The translations under genes were made by a program, and so were the position numbers. From Ruegeria lacuscaerulensis (lineage in GTDB: Bacteria > Pseudomonadota > Alphaproteobacteria > Rhodobacterales > Rhodobacteraceae): a DNA stretch of 64,000 nt. Positions 16,169 to 24,367 of the stretch are shown here, in pieces; position 1 is the first letter of the stretch, and each line of letters begins with the position of its first letter. The stretch spans positions 1 to 64,000 of the forward strand of contig NZ_WQGO01000003.1 of assembly GCF_013034685.1 (NCBI RefSeq), in the 5' to 3' direction. The notes beneath the pieces were generated by a model that saw only the letters and a program-made list of their open reading frames with translations, was not told the origin of the DNA and ran no database searches.

Positions 16169-16657
16169 ATGACAGCACGTATTCAGAAAATCCTGACCGC
16201 AGCAGGGCTGGCCGTTCTACTTGTCGGTTGCTCCGACGCCACCAGACCGCTGACATCAAGTGGGCTGCGGTCCGAGGACCCGCTTTTGACCGGCATCCTG
16301 CAAAGTTTTCAACATGGATGTATCGAGACCGCCCCAACATTCGAAGAATCGCGGGTTCGTGCCGGGTTCAATGCCAATGAGCCGAAACTTGAGCGGGGGA
16401 TGGAATTCCTTGGGGGCAGTACCAGAGATCGGTCCTGTGAGGTTATCGTGCGTGGATATGGCACGACCCGGCCGGTGCCGACGGTTGGCGATATCAACCG
16501 GTTGGCGCGTGCCTTCGCGTCGAACACGCGGTTGGCCTATACCCCCGCGATCCCGGGTGAATCGACGCGGGCTTGGGTTTCGTCCGGAAATCGCAATTTC
16601 TTCGTGACCGGTTTTGTGACCGGAGACGGGGATTTGCAGCTGATTGTTGGTGAGTGA
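16169..16657 (+). CDS. Putative lipoprotein
   Basis: A 162-aa protein with a lipoprotein signal peptide: basic start, hydrophobic run and lipobox LLVG-C with cleavage before C21. The mature part contains three more cysteines (HGC, RSC) and no known domain; it probably sits on the periplasmic face of a membrane. Not recognised further. It converges with the Lrp gene, whose stop lies 6 bases past its own. Confidence 0.65.
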   Translation: MTARIQKILTAAGLAVLLVGCSDATRPLTSSGLRSEDPLLTGILQSFQHGCIETAPTFEESRVRAGFNANEPKLERGMEFLGGSTRDRSCEVIVRGYGTTRPVPTVGDINRLARAFASNTRLAYTPAIPGESTRAWVSSGNRNFFVTGFVTGDGDLQLIVGE

Positions 16658-16662
16658 TCCAG

Positions 16663-17124
16663 TCAGATCGGCAGCGGTCGCCCCTCGGCGATCGCTTCCA
16701 TAGCGAAATAGGACGTGACGCTGTCCAGTTCGACCTTTTCGATCAGGCGTTGGTAGACCTTGTCATAGGATGCCATATCCTGCGTCACGACCTTGAGCTG
16801 ATAGTCATAATCGCCCCCGATCCGGTGAAAATCCACAACCTCGGGGATGGTCAGCACATGGCGGCGAAACGCCTGCAACCATTCGGCCGAGTGATGCCGG
16901 GTTCGTAGCATCACAAAAACCACAAGGCTGAGGCCCAGTTTCTCGCGCGCGATCTTGGCGGTCGACCCGGTGACGACGCCGCTTTCGTTCAGCGCCTTCA
17001 GCCTGCGCCAGCACGCGTTCTGAGACAGGCCGACCCGATCCGCCAGTTCTCGCTGTGACAGGGTCGCGTCTTTTTGCAGTTCGCGCAGTATGCCTTGGTC
17101 AATTTGATCTATTTTTGCGGCCAT
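16663..17124 (-). CDS. Lrp/AsnC-family transcriptional regulator
   Basis: A 153-aa Lrp/AsnC regulator: winged helix-turn-helix (IDQIDQGILRELQKDATLSQ, then ELADRVGLSQNACWRRLKAL) followed by the RAM ligand-binding domain (LSLVVFVMLRTRH to the end, with GGDYDYQLKV). The ATG at 17124 (MAAKIDQ) is chosen because family members start a few residues before the D-x-x-D helix; the longer frame adds an unlikely hydrophobic leader. It is divergent from the class V aminotransferase gene with 102 bases between them, so it probably controls that gene. Confidence 0.85.
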   Translation of the reverse strand: MAAKIDQIDQGILRELQKDATLSQRELADRVGLSQNACWRRLKALNESGVVTGSTAKIAREKLGLSLVVFVMLRTRHHSAEWLQAFRRHVLTIPEVVDFHRIGGDYDYQLKVVTQDMASYDKVYQRLIEKVELDSVTSYFAMEAIAEGRPLPI

Positions 17125-17226
17125 ATCTGAATATACGACACAAAAAATAGAAAAACTACCCAAAGAAAGGTAAAGTTTATCCAAAGAATACCAATCATAT
17201 TGTCAGGGTAATACGGAGCCTTAGCC

Positions 17227-18642
17227 ATGACCCTGAACCAATTTCGCGCGTCCATCCAATCCGCCGATTGCATAACCCCCCTTCGTGATGGGCTGATCGG
17301 AGAAGGTGTCATGATTCCGGGTCTGCGCGGGGACGTGCCGCTTGTATATGCGGATTACGTTGCCTCGGGCCGCGCGTTGCGGCAGGTCGAGGATTTTGTG
17401 ACTGCGCATGTGTTGCCGTTTTATGCCAACAGCCACACCGAGGCTTCGTATTGCGGCGCGTATATGACGCGCTTGCGCGGAGAGGCCCGCGCAGAGATTG
17501 CCCGCATCGTTGGCGCCCAGGAAGAGGATGCGGTGATCTTCACCGGCTCTGGCGCCACTGCGGGTCTCAACCGGTTGGTCAGCCTGATGGGTGTTAACGA
17601 GGCGGACCGGCCGGTTGTTTTGTTGGGGCCGTATGAGCATCACTCGAACATTTTGCCGTGGCGCGAAAGCAAGGCGCGGGTGATCGAAATCCCCGAAGCA
17701 TCGGACGGGGGTGTCGATCTGCAAGTGCTCGAACGTATATTGGTCGATCATTCTGCGTCCGATCTTATCATCGGGTCGTTTTCAGCGGCCTCGAACGTGA
17801 CCGGCATCATCACCGACCCCGATCCGGTGACACGCTTGCTGAAAGCGCATGGTGCGCTGGCAGTTTGGGATTATGCCGGGGGTGGGCCTTACCTGCCGAT
17901 GGATATAGGGGAAGGCGATACACGTAAGGACGCGATAGTTGTCTCTCCGCATAAATTTCCAGGCGGTCCGGGGGCTTCGGGTGTATTGGTTGTTAACACG
18001 GAGGCCGTGCGTCGGACCTGTCCCAGTTGGCCCGGTGGCGGGACGGTCAGCTTTGTTTCGCCATGGCGGCATGACTACAGCGCTAACCTTTCCGCGCGCG
18101 AAGAAGCCGGAACACCCAACGTTATCGGCGATATCCGCGCGGCGCTGGCTTTTATCGTCAAGGATGTAGTTGGCGTAAAAGACATTGCCAAACGCGAGGT
18201 ACAGTATAACCAAATGGCGTTGAAAGGGTGGCGTGACAACCCGAACCTCACGCTGCTGGGCGTGGATAATCCACACCGCCTGCCGATCTTCTCCTTCCTC
18301 GTTCGCGACAACGCGGGGCACCCGGTGCATCAGCAACTGTTCACTCGTATGCTCAGCGATATCTACGGTATTCAGGCGCGGGGCGGCTGTGCCTGTGCTG
18401 GGCCTTATGCGCATCGCCTGTTGGACATAGACCGGGACACGTCCGAGGCGTTGCACGCGGCGCTGTCTGCCGGAGAAGAGATGAAAAAGCCCGGCTGGGT
18501 GCGGTTGAACTTCTCATATTTGATGAGCGAACAGACGGTGCAGTTCGTGATCGACAGCGTCAATGACTTGTCGCGCCGCACCGCTGAATTCGCACCATTC
18601 TACACGGCCGACCCGGCGACCGCCCGCTTCAAAGCGGCGTGA
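17227..18642 (+). CDS. Class V aminotransferase (cysteine desulfurase-like)
   Basis: A 471-aa PLP enzyme of the class V aminotransferase/SufS-like group. The PLP lysine is K243 in SPHKFPGGPGA, D215 (AVWDYAGG) pairs with the cofactor and the EHHSN motif at 137-141 stacks on it. It has an RGGCACAGPY segment near residue 390 resembling the catalytic-loop region of cysteine desulfurases, so sulfur transfer from cysteine or a related lyase reaction is possible; the true substrate is unknown. Longer than SufS (about 410 aa). The divergent Lrp gene suggests amino-acid-dependent control. Confidence 0.78.
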   Translation: MTLNQFRASIQSADCITPLRDGLIGEGVMIPGLRGDVPLVYADYVASGRALRQVEDFVTAHVLPFYANSHTEASYCGAYMTRLRGEARAEIARIVGAQEEDAVIFTGSGATAGLNRLVSLMGVNEADRPVVLLGPYEHHSNILPWRESKARVIEIPEASDGGVDLQVLERILVDHSASDLIIGSFSAASNVTGIITDPDPVTRLLKAHGALAVWDYAGGGPYLPMDIGEGDTRKDAIVVSPHKFPGGPGASGVLVVNTEAVRRTCPSWPGGGTVSFVSPWRHDYSANLSAREEAGTPNVIGDIRAALAFIVKDVVGVKDIAKREVQYNQMALKGWRDNPNLTLLGVDNPHRLPIFSFLVRDNAGHPVHQQLFTRMLSDIYGIQARGGCACAGPYAHRLLDIDRDTSEALHAALSAGEEMKKPGWVRLNFSYLMSEQTVQFVIDSVNDLSRRTAEFAPFYTADPATARFKAA

Positions 18643-18682
18643 CGGAATTGCCGCTTTTCTCAACGCCTTGAGACAGGTATGA

Positions 18683-18705
18683 GAGGCTCCAATCAACGGA
18701 GCCTC
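18683..18705 (+). promoter_or_regulatory. Hairpin covering the hisC ribosome-binding site
   Basis: GAGGCTCC (18683-18690), 7-base loop AATCAAC, GGAGCCTC (18698-18705): a perfect 8-bp stem ending 2 bases before the hisC ATG. The only Shine-Dalgarno-like sequence, GGAG at 18698-18701, lies inside the 3' arm, so the folded RNA would block ribosome access. No T-run follows, so it is not a terminator. Confidence 0.6.
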
Positions 18706-18707
18706 TT

Positions 18708-19793
18708 ATGACCAAGATCACCCCGCAACCCGGCATTATGGACATCGCGCTGTATCAGGGCGGCCAGTCGCATGTGGCCGGGGTTTCGCATGTGATCAAG
18801 CTCAGTTCGAACGAAAATCCCTTTGGCCCCAGCCCCAAGGCGATCGAGGCTGTGCGCGACAGTGCCGCCAACCTGCATCGCTATCCCAGCACCGACCACG
18901 CGCCCCTGCGCGACGCAATCGGTCTACGGCACGGACTGGACCCAGCGCGGATCATCTGTGGTGTCGGCAGCGATGAGGTGCTGCAATTCGTGGCGCAGGC
19001 CTATGCCGGGCCGGGGGACGAGGTCATCTATACCGAGCACGGCTTTTCCATGTACCCGATCATCGCGCGGATGGCTGGCGCGACACCTGTGATGGTGCCT
19101 GAAAAGGATCGTCACGTGGATGTGGACAACATCCTTGCCGCTGTGACGGATCAGACGCGGATCGTGTTCGTGACCAATCCGGGCAATCCGACCTCGACCA
19201 TGATCCCCGAGGCTGATCTTGTCCGTCTGGCCGAGGCTTTGCCGCAGACCTGCCTGATGGTGATTGACGGGGCTTATGCCGAATTCGTCGCCGATTTCGA
19301 TGGGGGCGCATCCATCGTGGACCGGTTCGAGAATGTGATCATGACCCGCACGTTCTCCAAGATCTACGGTCTGGGCGGGATGCGGGTTGGCTGGGGCTAT
19401 GCCGCACAGTCGATCATCGACGTGCTGAACCGCGTGCGCCAGCCCTTCAACCTGTCGCTGAGCGCATTGGCAGCAGCGGAAGCCGCAATCAAGGACGAAG
19501 CGTATCTGACCTTCTGCCATACGGAAAACGCGCGCCTTCGGGTCTGGCTGTCCGATGAGCTGGCCAAGATCGGTGTGCCGTCGGACCCATCCAGCACCAA
19601 CTTCATCCTCGCGCGCTTCTCGGATAAGGCCGAGGCCGAAGCTTGCGATGACTACCTGAAAACCCAAGGCCTGATCGTGCGGCGCGTGGCGGGGTACAAC
19701 CTGCCGAACGCTCTGCGCATTACCGTTGGCGATGAAGACGCTTGCCGCCGCGTCGTTGCGGCCATCACCGCATTCAAAGAGGGCGCAGCATGA
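18708..19793 (+). CDS. hisC: Histidinol-phosphate aminotransferase
   Basis: A 361-aa class I/II fold aminotransferase. In histidine synthesis it converts imidazole-acetol phosphate to histidinol phosphate; paired with a tyrC-like gene it may also transaminate prephenate or aromatic keto acids. Seen: [13 protein letters not shown] at 31-43, TNPGNPT with N157, D187 and Y190 (IDGAYAEF), PLP lysine K218 ([13 protein letters not shown]). Full length. Its stop overlaps the start of the dehydrogenase gene (ATGA). Translation may be held back by the hairpin just upstream. Confidence 0.9.
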   Translation: MTKITPQPGIMDIALYQGGQSHVAGVSHVIKLSSNENPFGPSPKAIEAVRDSAANLHRYPSTDHAPLRDAIGLRHGLDPARIICGVGSDEVLQFVAQAYAGPGDEVIYTEHGFSMYPIIARMAGATPVMVPEKDRHVDVDNILAAVTDQTRIVFVTNPGNPTSTMIPEADLVRLAEALPQTCLMVIDGAYAEFVADFDGGASIVDRFENVIMTRTFSKIYGLGGMRVGWGYAAQSIIDVLNRVRQPFNLSLSALAAAEAAIKDEAYLTFCHTENARLRVWLSDELAKIGVPSDPSSTNFILARFSDKAEAEACDDYLKTQGLIVRRVAGYNLPNALRITVGDEDACRRVVAAITAFKEGAA

Positions 19794-20704
19794 GCCAGAT
19801 CTACGACCGTGTTGCACTGATCGGGCTGGGGCTGATCGCCTCGTCCATGTTCTGGGCCATCAAACGCGCCGGGCTAGCGGGGGAAGTGACGGGATACGCG
19901 CGGTCCAAGGCGACGCGCGACACCGCGCGCAAGATCGGTCTTTGCGACCGGGTGTGCGACACCGCGCAAGAGGCGGTCGAGAGCGCCGATCTTATCGTTC
20001 TCTGTGTCCCGGTCGGCGCGATGGGTGCGGTGGCTGCAGATATCGCACCAATGCTGAAACCGGGCGCAACAGTGTCTGACGTGGGCTCGGTCAAACGACA
20101 TGTGATCGAGGCGGTGTCGCCACATATCCCCGAGGGCGTGCATTTCATCCCCGCGCACCCGCTGGCCGGGACGGAACACTCGGGCCCAGAATCCGGGTTT
20201 GCCGAATTGTTCGACAATCGTTGGAGCCTGTTGGTGCCGGTCGAAGGCACCGACCCAGCCGCCGTCGCGCGCTTGCGTACGCTTTGGGAGGGGATGGGAT
20301 CGAACGTTGATGAGATGGACGCCGACCACCACGATCTGGTGCTAGCCGTTACGTCCCACGCACCGCATCTGATCGCTTACACGATGGTCGGTGTGGCCGA
20401 TGACCTGCGCCGGGTGACGGATAGCGAGGTTATCAAATATTCGGCTGCCGGTTTCCGGGATTTCACGCGGATCGCGGCCTCGGACCCGACCATGTGGCGC
20501 GACGTGTTTCTGACCAACAAGGACGCGACGTTGGAAATTCTTGGCCGATTCACCGAGGAATTGTTCGCCTTACAGCGGGCCATCCGAACCGGCGATGGTG
20601 AACAGCTATTCGACTATTTCACCCGCACCCGTGCGATCCGGCGTGGGATCATCGACGCAGGTCAGGATACGGATGCGCCGGATTTCGGCCGGGGGAAATC
20701 CTAG
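19790..20704 (+). CDS. tyrC: Prephenate/arogenate (cyclohexadienyl) dehydrogenase
   Basis: A 304-aa TyrA-type dehydrogenase that oxidatively decarboxylates prephenate or arogenate in tyrosine synthesis. NAD(P)-binding Rossmann motif GLGLIASS near residue 11, [11 protein letters not shown] around 122-132 and [18 protein letters not shown] around 182-199 with the conserved histidines. No chorismate mutase or ACT domain. ATG overlaps the hisC stop, so it is coupled to hisC; the longer frame runs into hisC. The extensin-like gene begins 2 bases after its stop. Confidence 0.88.
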   Translation: MSQIYDRVALIGLGLIASSMFWAIKRAGLAGEVTGYARSKATRDTARKIGLCDRVCDTAQEAVESADLIVLCVPVGAMGAVAADIAPMLKPGATVSDVGSVKRHVIEAVSPHIPEGVHFIPAHPLAGTEHSGPESGFAELFDNRWSLLVPVEGTDPAAVARLRTLWEGMGSNVDEMDADHHDLVLAVTSHAPHLIAYTMVGVADDLRRVTDSEVIKYSAAGFRDFTRIAASDPTMWRDVFLTNKDATLEILGRFTEELFALQRAIRTGDGEQLFDYFTRTRAIRRGIIDAGQDTDAPDFGRGKS

Positions 20705-20706
20705 CC

Positions 20707-21516
20707 ATGAGGGCGATCCGGCGGACCATTGCTTTTGCGCTTGTTGGGGCCTTGGCTTCAACAGCACAGGCAGCGCCGGAACAGTCATTGATTCCCGTGG
20801 CGCGTCCATCGGTCGAACAGGTTGTTGGCCCTACAAAGCTTCGCCCCGTGTTGCGTCCTGTTTCGGCACAGGTTCTGGCCGTCGCTGCGCGCCCGACAGC
20901 GCTGCCGTTGCTGGGGCCGGACACATCCCTGATGCCCTATCTGCGCCCGAAAGCGCTGGAACAGGAGGCGCTGTTCAAGAAACGCAAGCTGCGCAAGGGT
21001 TCGGTTTGCGGGGATATCGACATTCAAGGCAAACCGGTGGGGCAGGTGCCGGGCAAGATCAAGGCCTGCGGGATCAAGGACGCGGTGCAGATTACTTCGG
21101 TCGCCGGTGTCAAACTCAGCCGCCCGTCTACGATGGATTGCGGAACTGCCATTGCGCTGAACAAATGGGTCGACAAAACGGTCAAGCCAACCTTCAAACG
21201 CCGTGGTCCGGTGGTCGAACTGCAAGTCGCCGCGCACTATGCCTGCAGAACACGAAACAATCAGAAAGGCGCGCGGATATCCGAGCATGGCAAGGGGCGC
21301 GCGATTGATATCTCGGGTTTTCGAATGGCGGACGGAGAGCTGGTGACGGTTCTGAACGGCTGGCGCAAGAATCCGTCAAAGAAACAACTGACCAAAATCT
21401 GGCGCGGCGCGTGCGGGCCGTTTGGTACGGTGTTGGGGCCAAACTCGGACCGCTACCACCGGGACCATTTCCATCTGGATACGGCACGCCACAGAAAAGG
21501 GCCGTATTGTCGTTAA
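20707..21516 (+). CDS. Extensin-like domain protein (periplasmic)
   Basis: A 269-aa protein with a signal peptide (cleavage likely after AQA-A near residue 22) and a C-terminal extensin-like/M15-related domain from about residue 95. Characteristic pieces: RISEHGKGRAIDISGF with the metal-type histidine and aspartate, and DRYHRDHFHLD near the C-terminus. The fold is related to D-Ala-D-Ala metallopeptidases, so a role in peptidoglycan turnover is likely but unproven. The middle holds a Pro/Arg-rich linker with several RPV repeats. Overlaps tail-to-tail by 4 bases with the DUF2125 gene. Confidence 0.8.
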   Translation: MRAIRRTIAFALVGALASTAQAAPEQSLIPVARPSVEQVVGPTKLRPVLRPVSAQVLAVAARPTALPLLGPDTSLMPYLRPKALEQEALFKKRKLRKGSVCGDIDIQGKPVGQVPGKIKACGIKDAVQITSVAGVKLSRPSTMDCGTAIALNKWVDKTVKPTFKRRGPVVELQVAAHYACRTRNNQKGARISEHGKGRAIDISGFRMADGELVTVLNGWRKNPSKKQLTKIWRGACGPFGTVLGPNSDRYHRDHFHLDTARHRKGPYCR

Positions 21517-22514
21517 CGTAGAATAAGCCGCGGGGCCGGGCCAAGGGGCAGGGGGCCGACCGCAACGAAGCCGTCTCGGAAATTCAACTGCAAGTCCAAC
21601 GCATTGGGGTTGCCTCCAAGTCCGGCCATGAAGTTCAGCGCGCGCGTCACCGGGTCGACGGCCTGATCAGGCAATGCGCCTGCCGCGTTGGCCATGGCGA
21701 TCATATCGCGCCAGTTCTCGGCTTTGATGGCGATCTCTCCGGTGGGGATGCCTTGCGCGTCCACGTCCAGCTCTCCGGCCGCAAAAAGACGAAGGGCCCC
21801 CCATTTCATCTCGGCCAGCCGCAGATCAATTCTGGTGGGTTGCGGGCGACCCTGTTCCAGCGCGGACCGGTCCCATGGCTTGTCGAACACGGTCGTCATG
21901 TCCAGTTCGAGCGTCTCAAAGGATTGCGGCAGAGTGGTGGCCGAGCGCATGAGCTCGCGCAAGTCGTCACCGGGGGTGAAACCGTCAATCCGGGCGCTGA
22001 TGGCATAGGTCTCAGGGCTTGCCGTCTGCGCCATGATCAGCTGCAGCGTTTCGCCCGCCGCTTGCGCTTCTCCGTCGTCAGCGATTGACCACCGCCCGGA
22101 AGTTAGCGCCATCTTCTCAAGCACCAGCGCAATACCGGGTTGCAGTTGCAACTCTGCCACCAAATCCGCCGCCGTGATGGTCGAGGTTTGGTCGAAATAC
22201 GATAACCGCTGCGGCGTGTCGGCAAATCGCAGCATTTGCTGGCCGGGCCAGATGGCGGGGCTTTGGAATTCGATCCAATCCGCGCTCCAGGCGGTGCCGT
22301 TGACCGGATCGGCCAGCGCGGGATTGTCCAGACGGGTGACATGGTTGAACGGATACCCTGCGGTGGCGACCTGCGAATACTCAGCCTGCCAACCCCGGTC
22401 CTGTTGTCCGTCGAACCACGCAGTGATGGCATTGCGCAAGCCAAAACCGGCGACAAACCAATATGCGCTCCAGATCACAGTTATGACAATGACTAGCCGT
22501 ATCAGCCCGCGCAT
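21513..22514 (-). CDS. DUF2125 membrane-anchored protein
   Basis: A 333-aa protein with an N-terminal membrane anchor or uncleaved signal (LIRLVIVITVIWSAYWFVAG) followed by a large periplasmic beta-rich domain of the DUF2125 type. The ATG at 22514 (MRGLIRL) is chosen since it places the hydrophobic run at residue 4; the longer frame adds a basic stretch. Function unknown; the repeated beta pattern recalls proteins of lipid transport at the envelope, which is inference. Confidence 0.75.
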   Translation of the reverse strand: MRGLIRLVIVITVIWSAYWFVAGFGLRNAITAWFDGQQDRGWQAEYSQVATAGYPFNHVTRLDNPALADPVNGTAWSADWIEFQSPAIWPGQQMLRFADTPQRLSYFDQTSTITAADLVAELQLQPGIALVLEKMALTSGRWSIADDGEAQAAGETLQLIMAQTASPETYAISARIDGFTPGDDLRELMRSATTLPQSFETLELDMTTVFDKPWDRSALEQGRPQPTRIDLRLAEMKWGALRLFAAGELDVDAQGIPTGEIAIKAENWRDMIAMANAAGALPDQAVDPVTRALNFMAGLGGNPNALDLQLNFRDGFVAVGPLPLGPAPRLILR

Positions 22515-22581
22515 GGCAGTTCGCCCTTTTTCCCGCACCTGAATTGATGTTTATAGGCGCAAACGGGCAAGGACCAGTGCT

Positions 22582-23112
22582 ATGACGATGTGGGTATTCG
22601 GATATGGATCGCTGTTGTGGAATCCGGGGTTTCCCGTGGCCCGCAGCACGCGTGCAACATTGCACGGTTATGCCCGATCCTTCTGCATGAGCTCGATCCA
22701 CCATCGCGGGACCGAGGATCATCCCGGCCTTGTGCTGGCTTTGGACGAACAGGACAGCGCCCAATGCAAGGGTCTGGCTCTGTCGGTCGAGCCCGGTCAC
22801 GAAGACCGCACCCTGCACGAGTTGCGCGAGCGTGAGCTCATTTCGTCAGCCTATGTTGAGAAGATGCTGGACGTGCATCTGGAAAGCGGCGAAACGGTCG
22901 AGGCTGTCACCTATGTGATCGAAAAAGACCACGTGCAATATTGCGGTGGAATGCCGCTTGAGGAACAGGCTCAGATCATCGCCCACGCCGTGGGCGGGCG
23001 CGGGCCGAACACCGAATACCTCTATAACACCGCCGAACATCTGGCCGAGATTGGCCTGCGCGACCCTGATCTTGAGTGGTTGGCGCAACGGGTGCGTAGC
23101 ATTGCCGCATAA
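22582..23112 (+). CDS. ChaC-type gamma-glutamylcyclotransferase
   Basis: A 176-aa cytosolic enzyme of the ChaC family, which cleaves glutathione to 5-oxoproline and Cys-Gly. Seen: YGSLLWNPGF (8-17), the substrate-binding loop of the fold, and RERELISSAYVEKML around 82-96 with the catalytic glutamate. Length is normal for bacterial ChaC. Two in-frame ATGs (22582 and 22588) are possible. Divergent from the DUF2125 gene. Confidence 0.85.
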   Translation: MTMWVFGYGSLLWNPGFPVARSTRATLHGYARSFCMSSIHHRGTEDHPGLVLALDEQDSAQCKGLALSVEPGHEDRTLHELRERELISSAYVEKMLDVHLESGETVEAVTYVIEKDHVQYCGGMPLEEQAQIIAHAVGGRGPNTEYLYNTAEHLAEIGLRDPDLEWLAQRVRSIAA

Positions 23113-23182
23113 ACCCTTGGCGTCACCGGCGGATTTTCGCTAGATTCACTGTCAGAGCAGGTAAGAACCGGGAACCACGCGC

Positions 23183-24364
23183 ATGGCGCAGGCACATCAG
23201 GGCGCGAGACCGCATTTCTCGCAACCCATTCGTCAGATCGTAACGATGCTGATCGCTATAGGTCTGGCGGGGGCGGGCGTGTTTATGGCGCTGCCCTATG
23301 TCTTGCCGGTCTTCTATGCCAACCCGTATCTCAATGGGTTTATCCTGCTGGTCTTTGCGATCGGTGTTCTGGCCTGTTTTCTTCAGGTGACACAGTTAAT
23401 CGGCTCGGTCCGCTGGATCGAAGCTTTTGTCGGTGGCGTCGTCCGCGAAGATGCGCGCACCCCGCAATTGCTGGCGCCGCTGGCCTCGTTGCTGCGCGAA
23501 CGTGGCGCGCGTTCTCAGATCAGTTCCAGTTCAACCAGGTCCATTCTGGACTCGGTGGCCGAGAGGATCGAGGAAGAGCGTGAGATCACGCGATATATCA
23601 CCAACGTCTTGATTTACTTGGGGCTTTTGGGCACATTCTTCGGGCTCGCCACCACGGTCCCGGCCATTGTCGACACGATCCGTAGCCTCAACCCGCAAGA
23701 GGGGGAAGAAGGTCTGGCCGTGTTCAACCGCTTGATGGTCGGGCTTGAGGCACAGTTGCAGGGGATGGGCGTGGCCTTCGGGTCCTCGTTGCTGGGTCTG
23801 GCCGGGTCGTTGATCGTCGGCTTGCTTGAGCTGTTTGCGGGCCATGGTCAGAACCGGTTCTACCGCGAGATGGAGGAATGGCTATCCTCGATCACGCGGG
23901 TCGGCTTTGCGCTGGGTGATGAAGGCAGCAGTGCCGAACTGGCCGTACTGTCCCCGGTGTTGGATACGATGTCAGAACAGATGGACGCCTTGCAGGACCT
24001 GTTCTCGGCACAGGAGGGCGATCGGGCCGAGCTATCCGCCAAGCTGGGTCAGTTGGTGGACGTGATCACCGATATGAACCTGCGCCAATCCGACAACGAA
24101 GGTGTCACCGCCGCGCTGGAACGTGTGGCGCTGGGGCAGGATGCCTTGCTGGATCACATGCGCGAACAGGGCACCGGCGACGGGATCGACGCTGAAAGCC
24201 GGATGCGCCTGCGGTCGATGGATGTGCAGTTGCTGCGGATCCTCGAAGAAATTTCGGCCGGTCGTCAGGAAAGCATGAGCGAGATGCGCAAGGATATCGA
24301 GCTGCTGGTCAAGGCCCTGACATTGCCGCGCGGTGCTGTGCGCACGACACCGGGCGGAGAATAA
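23183..24364 (+). CDS. MotA/TolQ/ExbB-like membrane protein
   Basis: A 393-aa inner-membrane protein. Membrane segments are near residues 18-40, 48-72, 137-158 and 188-210; the last two with the linker GTFFGLATTVPAIV and the GSSLLGLAGSLIVG stretch match the MotA/TolQ/ExbB proton-channel domain. The C-terminal 170 residues are helical and cytoplasmic. Adjacent to it is a MotB/OmpA-like partner 3 bases downstream, so the pair likely forms an ion-driven envelope complex. No flagellar, ton or tol genes lie nearby. Confidence 0.75.
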   Translation: MAQAHQGARPHFSQPIRQIVTMLIAIGLAGAGVFMALPYVLPVFYANPYLNGFILLVFAIGVLACFLQVTQLIGSVRWIEAFVGGVVREDARTPQLLAPLASLLRERGARSQISSSSTRSILDSVAERIEEEREITRYITNVLIYLGLLGTFFGLATTVPAIVDTIRSLNPQEGEEGLAVFNRLMVGLEAQLQGMGVAFGSSLLGLAGSLIVGLLELFAGHGQNRFYREMEEWLSSITRVGFALGDEGSSAELAVLSPVLDTMSEQMDALQDLFSAQEGDRAELSAKLGQLVDVITDMNLRQSDNEGVTAALERVALGQDALLDHMREQGTGDGIDAESRMRLRSMDVQLLRILEEISAGRQESMSEMRKDIELLVKALTLPRGAVRTTPGGE

Positions 24365-24367
24365 AAG

